The notes under the pieces were generated by a model. The model saw nothing but the letters and a program-made list of their open reading frames with translations, was not told the DNA's origin and searched no databases. From assembly GCA_963807305.1 (NCBI GenBank), contig CAWEBN010000005.1, forward strand, positions 682,001 to 746,000: a stretch of DNA of 64,000 bases, given 5' to 3'. Below, piece after piece: positions 9,232 through 18,026 of the stretch. Position 1 is the first letter of the stretch; each line of letters starts with the position of its first letter. The stretch is from JAOPZW01 sp963807305. GTDB taxonomy: Bacteria; Actinomycetota; Thermoleophilia; Solirubrobacterales; Solirubrobacteraceae. A program made the position numbers and the translations under genes.

Positions 9232-11078
9232 CCGCGGCGCCGGTCACCGGCGCCGCGGACTTCCTGTGCCGCTATCCGCCGTTCGACGCGCTCGGCAACG
9301 AGGACGTCGCGCGCGTCGCCGCGGCGGCCGAGCTCGAAAACCATCCCGCCGGCACCACGATCTTCTCGCAGGGGGCCGAGCCGGTCAGCCACCTGCGGGT
9401 CGTGCGCAGCGGCGCGGTCGAGCTCGTCCTCGACGGGCGGACGCTCGACCTGCTCGGCGTCGGCGAGCTCTTCGGGCAGGCCTCGATGCTGTCGGGCCTG
9501 CCCACCGGCTTCACCGCGCGCGCGCACGACGACACGACCTGTCTGCGGATCCCGGCCGACGTCGCGCGCCCGACGCTGGGACGGCCCGAGGCGCTGCGCT
9601 ACCTGTCGCGCTCGCTGCTGGATCGCGGGCGCCTGGGCCAGGCCCGCGAGCAGGCGACCGACCCGGCCGACCAGCCGGTGCAGGCACTCGTGCGCCGCCC
9701 GCTCGTGGTCTGCGCGCCGGACACGACGATCCGGGCGGCGGCGCAGCGCATGACCGCGGCCGGGGCGACGTGCGTCGTCGTCGAGGGTGGCGTGGATGGG
9801 CTCGGGATCCTCACCGATCGCGACCTGCGCACGCGCGTGATCGCCGACGGCATGTCCCCCGACGATCCCGTCGCGGCCGCCATGACCGCGCCGGCCGTGA
9901 CGGTGTCGGCCGATCGCACCGGTGCGCTGGCCCTGCTCGACATGCTCGACCGCGGGATCCGCCATCTGCCCGTCGTCTCGGCCACCGGGCGGGTCCTCGG
10001 CGTCGTCGAGGACGCCGACCTGGCGGCTGCCGAGGCGCGCACGCCCTTTCACCTGCGCGCGGCCATCGCGCGGGCGCTCTCGGTCGACGCCCTCGCGCAA
10101 GCGATGCGCGAGCTGCGCCCGACGATCGTGGCGCTGCACCGCGCGCGGGCCGACCCGCTGCGCATCGCCGCCGTGCACTCCGTGGTCGTCGACGCGCTCA
10201 CCCGGCGGCTCATCGACCTCGCGATCGCCGAGGTCGGCCCGCTCGACGTCCCGTTCGTCTGGCTGGCGCTGGGCAGCGTGGCGCGGCGCGAGGCGACGCC
10301 CGGGTCGGACGTCGAGAGCGCGATTGCCTGGCAGGGCGACGCCGAGGGCGAGGGGCTCGTCGAGCACGCGCTGGCGATCAGCCGCCGCGTCGAGGCCGGG
10401 CTGTGCGCCTGCGGCCTGCGCCCCGACGAGCGCGGCACGACCGCGACGAACCCGCTGCTCGTGCGTTCGCTGGCCTCGTGGCAGCGCGCGGCGCGCAGCT
10501 GGCTGGAGGACCCGACCCTCGAGCAGGCGCTGATCCTCGTCTCCGTGGTGGTCGACAGTCGCACGGTGTGGGGGCTCGGAACCGGCATGTCCGTCGCCGA
10601 GGGGCTGCGGGACGCGCGCAGCCACCCGGCGCTCTTGCGCCAACTCGCGCGCTTCTCGCTCTCCTACCGCCCGCCCACGGGCTTCCTGCGCGGGCTTGTC
10701 GTCGAGCACTCCGGCGAGCACCGCGGACGGCTCGACCTCAAGCACGGCGGCCTCGTACCGGTGGTCGACCTCGCCCGCTGGGCGGGGATGGCCGCCGGGG
10801 TCACGAGTGCCTCGACGCCCGAGCGCCTGCGCGCCGCGGCGGCCGCGGGGACGCTGTCGGCGGCCGACGCCGGCACGCTGACCGATGCCTTCCAGCTCGT
10901 GATGGCGCTGCGCCTCGAGCATCAGGTGGCCCAGCTCGAGGCCGGGCGCGAGCCCGACGATCACCTCGACCCGGCAGCGCTCAGCCCGCTCACGCGCACC
11001 TACCTCAAGGAGGCCTTCCGCGCGGTGGCCTCCGTGCAGAAGCGCGTTGCCGGCGAACTGGGGGTCGGCGCGCGTTGA
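9162..11078 (+). CDS. cNMP-binding / CBS-pair / DUF294 nucleotidyltransferase-like signalling protein
   Basis: Four regions are visible in order: a cyclic-nucleotide-binding-type domain (after FLCRYPPFDALG), a CBS pair (VRRPLVVCAPDTTIRAAAQ..., LTDRDLRTRV..., GIRHLPVVSATGRVLGVVEDADL), a DUF294 nucleotidyltransferase-like core (LGSVARREATPGSDVESAI) and the DUF294 C-terminal helical domain. Such proteins are thought to sense adenine nucleotides and modify or regulate partners. The start is unclear: GTG at 9162 overlaps choline oxidase by 70 bp, while the domain begins only after 9228, where a CTG overlaps the oxidase TGA and no ATG/GTG/TTG is available nearby. The product is 616-638 residues. 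Position inside the choline operon suggests it controls transport or the oxidases. Confidence 0.8.
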   Translation: MRRDDDPGRPRDDAGHRGVDGQLTAAPVTGAADFLCRYPPFDALGNEDVARVAAAAELENHPAGTTIFSQGAEPVSHLRVVRSGAVELVLDGRTLDLLGVGELFGQASMLSGLPTGFTARAHDDTTCLRIPADVARPTLGRPEALRYLSRSLLDRGRLGQAREQATDPADQPVQALVRRPLVVCAPDTTIRAAAQRMTAAGATCVVVEGGVDGLGILTDRDLRTRVIADGMSPDDPVAAAMTAPAVTVSADRTGALALLDMLDRGIRHLPVVSATGRVLGVVEDADLAAAEARTPFHLRAAIARALSVDALAQAMRELRPTIVALHRARADPLRIAAVHSVVVDALTRRLIDLAIAEVGPLDVPFVWLALGSVARREATPGSDVESAIAWQGDAEGEGLVEHALAISRRVEAGLCACGLRPDERGTTATNPLLVRSLASWQRAARSWLEDPTLEQALILVSVVVDSRTVWGLGTGMSVAEGLRDARSHPALLRQLARFSLSYRPPTGFLRGLVVEHSGEHRGRLDLKHGGLVPVVDLARWAGMAAGVTSASTPERLRAAAAAGTLSAADAGTLTDAFQLVMALRLEHQVAQLEAGREPDDHLDPAALSPLTRTYLKEAFRAVASVQKRVAGELGVGAR

Positions 11079-11084
11079 CGACAA

Positions 11085-11096
11085 CTGATATATCAG
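11085..11096. promoter_or_regulatory. perfect 12-bp palindrome CTGATATATCAG overlapping the dimethylglycine oxidase RBS
   Basis: A perfect palindrome lying between the DUF294 gene stop and the ATG at 11105; its last two bases are the first two of the AGGAGG ribosome-binding site. Near-copies occur at 5947-5958 (one mismatch) and 28662-28673 (two mismatches). A repressor bound here would block transcription start or leader synthesis. The GntR protein at 28.7 kb is the likely ligand by proximity and by having a copy at its own promoter. Confidence 0.6.
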
Positions 11097-11104
11097 GAGG
11101 CGAG

Positions 11105-13534
11105 ATGACCTCTCCGCCCGAGTCCGCCCGCGTCGTCGTGGTCGGGGCCGGCATCGCCGGCGCCGGCGTCGCACACCACCTCGCCGAGCGCGGCTGGGAC
11201 GAGATCGTGGTCGTCGACCAGGGGCCGCTGTTCCAGACCGGCGGCTCGACGTCGCACGCTCCGGGGCTGGTCTTCCAGCACAACGCGTCGCGGACGATGA
11301 CGCGCCTGGCACAGTGGACGGCCGAGAAGCTCACGGCGCTCGGAGCCTTCCACCCGGTCGGGAGCATCGAGGTCGCCACCACCGACGAGCGCTGGGCCGA
11401 GCTCGACCGCCGCTGGGCACGGGCGCGTGGCTACGGCCTCGAGGCGCGGCTGCTCGAGCCCCCGCAGGTCGCCGAGCTCGTTCCGCTGCTGGATCCCGGC
11501 ACCATCGTCGGCGGCCTCCAGGTGGCCGACGACGGGATCGCCAAGGGCGTGCGCGCCGCGCAGGAGCTGTGCCGCCATGAGGCGATCGAGGCCTTCGGCG
11601 ACTGCGAGGTCACCGGACTGCTGATCGAGGGCGGTCGCGCGGTGGGCGTGCAGACCGCGCGCGGACCGGTCCGTGCCGAGCACGTCGTCATCGCCGCCGG
11701 CATCTGGGGGCGGGAGCTGTCCACGCTCGCCGCGGGCCTCAACGTGCCGCTGGTACCGGTCGAGCACCAGCTCGCCTATACGGCGCCGCTGCCCGAGCTG
11801 GCAGGGGAGACGCGGGAGGTCGTGCACCCGATCCTGCGCCACCAGGACCACGCGATGTACTTCCGCCAGGTCGCCGACGCCTACGCGATCGGCAACTACC
11901 GCCACGAGCCGCGCCTGGCCGATCCCGCGCGCCCGGCGGAGCTGGCCTTCACGGCCGACGACTTCGCCTCGGCGCGCGCCGAGGCGGGGCGGATGCTGCC
12001 GGCGCTGCGCGACGTGGAGATCGCGCGCGCCTTCAACGGGCTCATGTCCTTCACGCCCGACGGCTTCCCGCTGCTGGGCGAGAGCGCCGTGGCGCGCGGG
12101 CTGTGGCTGGCCCAGGCGATCTGGGTCACGCACTCGGCCGGCTGCGGGCGCGCGCTGGCCGAGCTCATGACCCACGGCGACGCCCTGCTCGACCTCCACG
12201 AGTGCGACCCGCAGCGCTTCGACGCGCACGGGACGAGCACGAGCTATGTGCGCCTGCGCGGTGCGCAGGGCTATCGCGAGGTCTACGACGTCCTGCATCC
12301 GCGCCAGCAGAACGAGCAGGCCCGGGGGCTGCGCACGACGCCGTTCTACGAGCGCCAGGAGCGCCGGGGCGCGGAGTTCTTCGAGAGCGCCGGCTGGGAG
12401 CGCCCGCAGTGGTACGAGGCCAACCGCGACCTGCTGACCGGCGACGAGGTCCTGCCCCACGACGAGTGGGCGGCGCGCTTCTGGTCGCCGATCGTGCAGG
12501 CCGAGCACCGCGCCTGCCGCGAGCGGGCCGGCATCTTCGACCTCACGCCCTTCACGAAGGTCGAGGTCAGGGGATCCGGGGCGCTCCCGTTCCTGCAGCG
12601 CCTGGCGGCCAACGACGTCGACAAGCCGGCGGGCGTCATCGTCTACACGGCGATGCTCTCGCCGCGGGGCGGGATCATGTGCGACCTGACGATCACGCGC
12701 CTCGGCGAGGACCGCTTCTGGGTGGTCACCGGCGGCGCCGTCGGACGCCATGACATCGCGTGGATGCGCCGCCACCTGCCGGACGACGGCTCGGTCGTCC
12801 TCACCGACCTGACGTCGTCGCTGTGCTGCCTGGGCGTCTGGGGCCCGCTGGCACGCGACCTCGTCGGCGCGCGCAGCGACGACGACCTCTCCAACGACGC
12901 GCAGCCCTACATGCGCGCCGGGACGCTCCACATCGGCCACGTCCCATGCCGCGCGCTGCGGGTGTCCTACGTCGGCGAGCTGGGGTGGGAGATCTACGCG
13001 CCGGCGGAGTTCGGGCGCGGGCTGTGGGACACGCTGTTCGAGGCCGGCGCCCCCCTGGGCGTCGTGGCGTGCGGCGGCGCCGCCTACGACTCGCTGCGCC
13101 TGGAGAAGGGCTACCGGCTGTGGGGCCAGGACATCGACGAGGAGCACAACCCCTACGAGGCCGGCCTGGGCTGGGCCGTGCGCCTCGGCAAGGACGCGGA
13201 CTTCATCGGCCGCGAGGCGGCGGCCGCGATCAAGGAGCGCGGGGTCGCCCGTCGGCTCTGCTGCCTGGTCACCGACGACCCCGCGGTCATGCTCGTCGGC
13301 AAGGAGCCGCTGCTCGACGGCGGGCGCCCGGTGGGCTACGTCACGAGCGCCGGCTTCGGCGCGACGCTGGGGGAGAGCCTCGCCTACGGCTACCTGCCGG
13401 TGGCGCTGGCCGAGCCCGGCACGGCGCTCGCGGTGCACAGCGCCGGCGCCGAGCATCGCGTGACAGTGGTCAGCGAGCCGCGCTTCGACCCGGAGATGTC
13501 GCGGCTGAAGGACGTCGCGACGGCGGCGCGCTAG
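11105..13534 (+). CDS. dimethylglycine oxidase-like FAD/tetrahydrofolate fusion enzyme
   Basis: An 809-residue protein with an N-terminal DAO-type FAD domain (VVVVGAGIAGAGVAHHL) and a C-terminal GcvT-like aminomethyltransferase domain (from about 400, with SLRLEKGYRLWGQDI). The segment GGSTSHAPGLVFQ contains His51, equivalent to the His that carries covalent FAD in Arthrobacter dimethylglycine oxidase. Length fits that enzyme (about 830). The reaction is N-demethylation of dimethylglycine to sarcosine, with the released C1 unit captured as 5,10-methylene-tetrahydrofolate. Start ATG 11105 has AGGAGG at ideal spacing. Sarcosine dehydrogenase is the main alternative, since the two families share this architecture. 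The context with choline oxidase supports the call. Confidence 0.85.
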   Translation: MTSPPESARVVVVGAGIAGAGVAHHLAERGWDEIVVVDQGPLFQTGGSTSHAPGLVFQHNASRTMTRLAQWTAEKLTALGAFHPVGSIEVATTDERWAELDRRWARARGYGLEARLLEPPQVAELVPLLDPGTIVGGLQVADDGIAKGVRAAQELCRHEAIEAFGDCEVTGLLIEGGRAVGVQTARGPVRAEHVVIAAGIWGRELSTLAAGLNVPLVPVEHQLAYTAPLPELAGETREVVHPILRHQDHAMYFRQVADAYAIGNYRHEPRLADPARPAELAFTADDFASARAEAGRMLPALRDVEIARAFNGLMSFTPDGFPLLGESAVARGLWLAQAIWVTHSAGCGRALAELMTHGDALLDLHECDPQRFDAHGTSTSYVRLRGAQGYREVYDVLHPRQQNEQARGLRTTPFYERQERRGAEFFESAGWERPQWYEANRDLLTGDEVLPHDEWAARFWSPIVQAEHRACRERAGIFDLTPFTKVEVRGSGALPFLQRLAANDVDKPAGVIVYTAMLSPRGGIMCDLTITRLGEDRFWVVTGGAVGRHDIAWMRRHLPDDGSVVLTDLTSSLCCLGVWGPLARDLVGARSDDDLSNDAQPYMRAGTLHIGHVPCRALRVSYVGELGWEIYAPAEFGRGLWDTLFEAGAPLGVVACGGAAYDSLRLEKGYRLWGQDIDEEHNPYEAGLGWAVRLGKDADFIGREAAAAIKERGVARRLCCLVTDDPAVMLVGKEPLLDGGRPVGYVTSAGFGATLGESLAYGYLPVALAEPGTALAVHSAGAEHRVTVVSEPRFDPEMSRLKDVATAAR

Positions 13535-14031
13535 CCGCCCGCCTGCTCGTCGAGCCCCCCGGCGATCGCCACGACCGCCCGCTCCTGTGCGGCATAGGCG
13601 TCGCGCAGCGCCGGAGCGCCCGCCAGCCCGTCGCCGGCCAGCGGCAGCGGGCATTCGACGAGCAGCGCGCGGACCTCGCTGCCCAGCGCCGCGCCCCCGA
13701 TGACCTCGGCAAGGTTCGCAAGCGCGTCGGCCCGCACTCGCGCCCCTTCGACGAACGACCCCATGAGCGTTGCCTCGGTCAAGGGCGCGCCGCCGAAGAC
13801 GCGAGCGTGCATCACCGCCGGGTTCACGGCATGCGGCCGCACCAGCGCCCGCCGCTGCTCCGATGACAGCCCCGCCGCCTCGGCCAGGAGGTCGATGGCC
13901 TCGGTGAGTCCCTGAGCGTCGACGGGCAGCGTCGCCCGCATCTCCGGCGGGAGCCGCTCGAGGAGCGCGGCATGGTTGATGGCCGCGTCTGCGAGCGTGG
14001 CCTCGACACGGGCACGATGCGTCGTGGTCAT
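13531..14031 (-). CDS. hypothetical protein, 166 residues
   Basis: An alanine/leucine-rich, probably all-helical soluble protein with no signal peptide or membrane segment. I do not recognise a family. It converges on the dimethylglycine oxidase gene with a 4-bp stop overlap, which argues that the end is real. Codon use is like its neighbours. A segment around 60-95 (RRALVRPHAVNPAVMHARVFGG) has the composition of a folded domain rather than a shadow frame. Confidence 0.6.
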   Translation of the reverse strand: MTTTHRARVEATLADAAINHAALLERLPPEMRATLPVDAQGLTEAIDLLAEAAGLSSEQRRALVRPHAVNPAVMHARVFGGAPLTEATLMGSFVEGARVRADALANLAEVIGGAALGSEVRALLVECPLPLAGDGLAGAPALRDAYAAQERAVVAIAGGLDEQAGG

Positions 14032-14122
14032 GTGCGGTCACGGTATTGCCGGCGCTGCTGATGCGGCGGCGTCCGTCGGCCCCCCGGCGGCCGGCGGGTC
14101 CTGCCGGCGGTACGCGGCTCGG

Positions 14123-14668
14123 CTACGGATAGAAGACGAATTGGTGCGCGCTGAGCGCGAAGAGCAGCGCGAGCAGGCTCCATGTCACCGGCCAGCTCAC
14201 GGTACGAAGGAACGCGGTCTCCCAGCGCCCGAAGCGAAGCACGTACACGAGGATGAGCAGCAGCAGGATGCCGTAGGTGGCGATTGCCGCCCCGCTCGGG
14301 AGGGCCAGGCCGATGATGGGCGCGACGATGAAGCCGAGGAGAAGCCACGCAGTGATGGCCATCGCGTCGACCGAGAGGCTGGTGCGCTCGCGGCCGGTGA
14401 TGGTGATGAAACCGGCAGCGCCGACCAGCGCGGCCGCCATGAACACTCCGAGCGGCCACCGGGAGTCGAAGCCGAAGATCCAGCTGGTCAGTCCGCCCCC
14501 GCCCCAGAGCAGCAGTGGATCGATGACGCTGACGGCCGCGAAACAGGCGAACATGTCTCCCGCGGAATCCCAGGGATTCCCGAAGACCGGTCGATGGGGT
14601 ATCAGGGCCGCCCTGAGCGATGAAGGCTGGAGCGCTCCGCCGACGGAGCTCGTGTTCTCTGGTCCCAT
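14123..14668 (-). CDS. hypothetical integral membrane protein
   Basis: A 181-residue protein with about five predicted membrane helices (for example AALVGAAGFITITG, MAITAWLLLGFIVAPIIGLAL and ATYGILLLLILVYVLRFG). The ATG at 14668 was chosen because AGGAGA lies 7 bp before it; a longer frame starts at 14719 without such a site. Family not recognised. It stands alone between two minus-strand genes with 91 and 131 bp gaps, so it probably has its own promoter. Confidence 0.65.
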   Translation of the reverse strand: MGPENTSSVGGALQPSSLRAALIPHRPVFGNPWDSAGDMFACFAAVSVIDPLLLWGGGGLTSWIFGFDSRWPLGVFMAAALVGAAGFITITGRERTSLSVDAMAITAWLLLGFIVAPIIGLALPSGAAIATYGILLLLILVYVLRFGRWETAFLRTVSWPVTWSLLALLFALSAHQFVFYP

Positions 14669-14799
14669 GTCCAAGTCTCCTGTCTCCAAGAACGATGCTA
14701 AGGAATCCTTCCACGGCACGGACCTGGAGCCGGCAACGGTCGCCGGCCGCTCAGGCGAACGGAGGCGAGTGTGAACCAGGCCCGATCGACTGACAGACG

Positions 14800-15387
14800 T
14801 CAGCTCGCGCGGTAGCGCAGGCCGTCGAGCGCGACGCTGAGGATCCGGTCGACGGTCGCCGGATCCGTGCCCTGGATCTTCGCGATGCCGCCGACCATCT
14901 TCACGACATCGTCGATCGAGACGTCGGGCCGCACGGCGCCGGCTTCCTGTGCGCGCCGCAGGAGCGGCTCACCGGCGCTGTAGAACGCCCCGCGGCAGGT
15001 CTGGAAGACCTCGGAGTCGCGGTCGGCCACGGCGAAGAGCTCCTCGGCGAGCGCGTGCTTGGTGGCGACGTAGCCGATGAAGCGGTGGAGCCAGACGACG
15101 AGCGCGTCCCACGGGGGCGCGTCGCCCAGATCGTCGGCCGAGCGGCAGAGCGCCTCGACCTCCTCGACGTAGACGGCCTCGATCAGGTCCGTCCGCGTCG
15201 GGAAGTGCCGGTACAGCGTTCCGATGCCGACGCCGGCGCGGCGGGCGATGTCCTCGAGCGAGGCCGAGCTGTCCTTCTCGGTGAAGGCGTCACGTCCCGC
15301 GGCGATCAACTTGTCGTAGTTGCGGCGCGCGTCGGCGCGCTTGGGGCGGCGGGTGAGACCCGATTGCTCGATTTGGGTGGCGGACAT
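14800..15387 (-). CDS. TetR-family transcriptional repressor
   Basis: A 195-residue TetR protein. The helix-turn-helix is SLEDIARRAGVGIGTLYRHFPTRTDLIEAVY at about 45-75, followed by a ligand-binding domain typical of the AcrR-like regulators (TetR_C_33-type). The start is ATG 15387; the upstream in-frame ATG at 15456 would run through the operators. It is divergent from an MFS efflux gene across a 123-bp region carrying three CGGAG(G)-type inverted repeats, so the standard reading is a drug-responsive repressor of itself and the pump. Confidence 0.9.
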   Translation of the reverse strand: MSATQIEQSGLTRRPKRADARRNYDKLIAAGRDAFTEKDSSASLEDIARRAGVGIGTLYRHFPTRTDLIEAVYVEEVEALCRSADDLGDAPPWDALVVWLHRFIGYVATKHALAEELFAVADRDSEVFQTCRGAFYSAGEPLLRRAQEAGAVRPDVSIDDVVKMVGGIAKIQGTDPATVDRILSVALDGLRYRAS

Positions 15388-15400
15388 GGCTAGGGACAGC

Positions 15401-15429
15401 TTGCAAAGCGGAGGGACCCTCCGTATACT
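15401..15429 (+). promoter_or_regulatory. sigma70-type promoter of the MFS efflux gene
   Basis: TTGCAA at 15401-15406 and TATACT at 15424-15429 are separated by 17 bp, a near-consensus pairing. The first TetR operator fills the spacer exactly, so repressor binding would exclude RNA polymerase. Confidence 0.6.
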
Positions 15430-15478
15430 CCCATGAAACGGAGGTCGCCTCCACATCAGTTTGCGGAGACAGCCTCCA
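15409..15478. promoter_or_regulatory. three tandem TetR operators
   Basis: Three 15-bp inverted repeats: CGGAGGGACCCTCCG (15409-15423, perfect), CGGAGGTCGCCTCCA (15439-15453) and CGGAGACAGCCTCCA (15464-15478), spaced 30 and 25 bp apart start to start. They lie between the divergent TetR and MFS starts. The first sits within the promoter spacer, the others in the leader. Binding by the adjacent TetR protein is inferred from position and symmetry. Confidence 0.7.
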
Positions 15479-15510
15479 CTTTACCGCCACCCCCTCGGAA
15501 AAGGAAATCG

Positions 15511-17001
15511 ATGAGACAGGGACCACTGGCAGGGCGCTATCCGGCCGCCGCCGCGATGGTGATGTTCGCCCTGATCCCGTACCTCGCGCTCTCGGCCGCG
15601 ATCGGACCCGTCACTCCGCTGATCGGCCGCGATCTGCACATCAGCCCGCAGGCGATGAGCGTGGGTTCGGGCATGGCCAACGCCGCATATGCGGCGGGGA
15701 CCGTGATGGCCGTCTACTTCGCCCAGCTGCTGCGCCAGCGGCGGATGTTGCTCCTCTACGTCTCGCTGCTCGTGATCGGATCGATCCTGGCGGCCGCCGC
15801 ACAGAACCCGGCGATGTTCTTCGCCGGCCATGTGCTGCAGGGCCTCTGCACGAGCCTGCTGCTGATCGCGGCGGTGCCGCCGCTGGCGCTCGGTTTCGGT
15901 GTCGAGAAGTTCCGCTCGACGGCCGTGATCATGAGCATGTGCATCTTCGGTGCGGTCACGCTCGGGCCCGCCATCGGAGGGCTCCAGGCGCAAGCCGACG
16001 CCTGGCGGCCGCTCTTCTGGGTCATCGCCGGGATCTCGGCCGCGGCGCTCGTGCTCGCGCTCCTGACCTTCGAGGACACCCCGCCTGCTGACGTCACCGC
16101 GCCCCGCAACCCGCTTCCCATCGGGCTGGCGGCCGCCGGATCGGTCGCCGCGTTCTATGGCGCCTCCCAGCTGCTCACGCACAAGTTCCTGGAGTTCCGC
16201 ACCGCCGGCATGCTGATCATCGGGCTGGCGCTGATCGTCGTGCTGATCGTCAACCAGTACCGCGCGAAGCGGCCGCTCCTGACGATCCGCACCATGCTGT
16301 CGAGCACGATCCCGGTCGCGGGAATCGTACTCGCGCTGTGCGCCGCCGCCGCCTCGGTGTCCGCGACCGCGCTGACCGCGAGCCTGCTCGCGGAGCGCTA
16401 TAGCCCGCTGCACGTGGGACTGCTCTACCTGCCCGAGCTGGTCGGCGCGACCCTCACCGCGGTCCTGCTCGGTGTCGTCATCAACAAGCGAGCGCTGCAG
16501 TACCTGCCGGTAGTGGGAATGGTCTTCCTCGCCGCCGGAATCGCGGTGTTCCGCATCCAGCTGCCGCCGACGCAGGCGCTCACGCTGATCGGCTCGGGCC
16601 TGACCGGGATCGGCCTCGGCGCGAGCGTCGCGCCCGCGCTGTTCACCGCCGGCTTCTCCCTGCCGGCCGCCACCCTGCAGCGCGTGTTCGCGATCGTCGA
16701 GCTGCTGCGCGCTGTGGCCGCGTTCATGATCGCGCCGGTGTTCGCCCACCTCGCCGTCACCGTCGGGGGCGATGTGAAGACCGGCACGAGCATCGCGCTG
16801 TGGATCGGCCTCGGACTCGCGATCGCCGGCGTCGTCGTGCCCGTCCTGATCTACCGCCTCGGCGGAGCACGCCCGGAGACGCCGCAGCTCGAGCGGTTCA
16901 TGGGAGGCGAAGGCCCGGCGTGGTACTCGCCCCCGCTCCTGGCCGCCGTCCGTAAACGCGCGACACGCCTGCGCGTCGCCGACGCCCCGGCACGCTCATG
17001 A
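15511..17001 (+). CDS. MFS efflux transporter (DHA2-like)
   Basis: A 496-residue major facilitator with about 14 hydrophobic segments, the number typical of DHA2 drug:H+ antiporters. The start ATG 15511 has AAAGGAAA before it. Segments such as LLYVSLLVIGSILAAAAQNP and the antiporter-like FGAVTLGPAIGGL in helix 5 are present. Controlled by the divergent TetR through three operators. The stop overlaps the universal stress gene start (ATGA). The exported compound is unknown. Confidence 0.85.
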   Translation: MRQGPLAGRYPAAAAMVMFALIPYLALSAAIGPVTPLIGRDLHISPQAMSVGSGMANAAYAAGTVMAVYFAQLLRQRRMLLLYVSLLVIGSILAAAAQNPAMFFAGHVLQGLCTSLLLIAAVPPLALGFGVEKFRSTAVIMSMCIFGAVTLGPAIGGLQAQADAWRPLFWVIAGISAAALVLALLTFEDTPPADVTAPRNPLPIGLAAAGSVAAFYGASQLLTHKFLEFRTAGMLIIGLALIVVLIVNQYRAKRPLLTIRTMLSSTIPVAGIVLALCAAAASVSATALTASLLAERYSPLHVGLLYLPELVGATLTAVLLGVVINKRALQYLPVVGMVFLAAGIAVFRIQLPPTQALTLIGSGLTGIGLGASVAPALFTAGFSLPAATLQRVFAIVELLRAVAAFMIAPVFAHLAVTVGGDVKTGTSIALWIGLGLAIAGVVVPVLIYRLGGARPETPQLERFMGGEGPAWYSPPLLAAVRKRATRLRVADAPARS

Positions 17002-17453
17002 CCCCCGCAAGCGGATCCGGTCCCGTCGTGTTCGCCTACGACGGCAGCGAGCTGGCCAAGCACGCGATCGGCGAGGCGGGCGCGCTGCTGGAGGCGGGCG
17101 GCGACGCGCTCGTCGTGACCGTGTGGCAGCCGTTCGACGTCGGCTTCCTGCCCGCCGCCGGGCTCCAGTTCGACGCGGCGCAGATCGCCGATGTCAGGAC
17201 GGCCGCCGCGCAGACCGCAGCGGAGGGAGCGGCGCTTGCGCAGGCCGCTGGGTTCCGCGCGCAAAGCGCCGAGATCGAGCGGTCGCCGACATGGAAGGGG
17301 ATCGCCGAGTTCGCCGATGCACGCGACGCGCGCCTGATCGTGCTCGGCTCGCACGGCCGCAGCGGCCTGGCGGGAGCCCTCGTCGGAAGCGTCGCCGCCA
17401 GCGTCGCCGCCCACTCCCGGCGCTCGGTGCTCATCGCGCACCGCGGATCATGA
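16998..17453 (+). CDS. universal stress protein (UspA family)
   Basis: A 151-residue single-domain UspA fold. The ATP-binding signature is visible at the C-terminus: GSHGRSGLAGALVGSVAASV followed by SRRSVLI, matching G-2x-G-9x-G-S/A. An N-terminal VVFAYDGSELAKHAI is also diagnostic. It is co-transcribed with the MFS gene through an ATGA overlap, so it is probably expressed under the TetR ligand. Role in stress or dormancy is by family only. Confidence 0.88.
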   Translation: MTPASGSGPVVFAYDGSELAKHAIGEAGALLEAGGDALVVTVWQPFDVGFLPAAGLQFDAAQIADVRTAAAQTAAEGAALAQAAGFRAQSAEIERSPTWKGIAEFADARDARLIVLGSHGRSGLAGALVGSVAASVAAHSRRSVLIAHRGS

Positions 17454-17668
17454 GCCCGCCAAGCGACACGGGCAGGATGCACCGGAGCCTCGCGGCGGTC
17501 GAGGCGCGCTACGTACGCGAACTCGGCCGTCGCACGCCCAGCAGCTCGCAGGCGGCTCGGCCGGCCGCCGGCGCCAAGCGCCGCCGCGCGGCCAAGCGGC
17601 CCGACCTCGCACACGGTCGCGTCCGCGCCGAAGTCGCCGATGGCAGGCCGCGTCGCCCGGTCCTCTGA
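17450..17668 (+). CDS. small arginine-rich hypothetical protein, 72 residues
   Basis: The ATG at 17450 overlaps the universal stress protein stop (ATGA), as in the two gene joints before it. The product is strongly basic (many Arg, with an AKRRRAAKR segment at the middle) and probably disordered. No family is recognised. Composition could also come from chance reading of GC-rich DNA, so the overlap is the main support. Confidence 0.3.
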   Translation: MSPPSDTGRMHRSLAAVEARYVRELGRRTPSSSQAARPAAGAKRRRAAKRPDLAHGRVRAEVADGRPRRPVL

Positions 17669-17852
17669 GCGGTCGTCGCGGTCGTCGCGCCCCGTCAGAT
17701 CGAGCGCGAGCACGTTTTCGTCGCGCATCACGCAGCTGGTGCTCGTACCCCAGGTAGAACCCGCGCGGCGAGCCCGGACCCGCCGGTCAGCCCGTGTACA
17801 AGGGGGGTGAAAGGCTTCGCGGTGTCCGTCGTACCGAGAAAGAGGAGAAGGC

Positions 17853-18026
17853 ATGGCCGACACCGTCCCCACCGGCGAGGCACTCAACGATGCTGCGATA
17901 GCGCTCGCTCAGAAGGCGACGACCGCGACTTCGTCGCTGGGTGCTCTGCAGTACGCGTATGCAGCGGCAGCGCTCGCGAACGCCGCGCAGGGAGTGAGCG
18001 CAGGATCGGGCTACGCCTCGGGGTGA
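17853..18026 (+). CDS. small alanine-rich protein, 57 residues
   Basis: Begins at ATG 17853 behind a strong AGAGGAGAAGG site. It reads MADTVPTGEALNDAAIALAQ, then an Ala/Thr/Ser/Tyr-rich helical stretch ending in GSGYASG. No signal peptide, no charged segments after residue 25, no known family. Preceded by 184 bp and followed by 147 bp without another gene, so it is probably monocistronic. The clear RBS and balanced codon use suggest a real small protein. Confidence 0.55.
   Translation: MADTVPTGEALNDAAIALAQKATTATSSLGALQYAYAAAALANAAQGVSAGSGYASG

Noticed and set aside
9266..13534. long plus-strand frame upstream of dimethylglycine oxidase
   Set aside because: The part before 11105 is a shadow of the DUF294 gene; the oxidase has its own RBS and start at 11105.
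17036..17887. 283-codon minus-strand frame over the universal stress gene
   Set aside because: It is antisense to a certain gene for half its length and shows no family motif.
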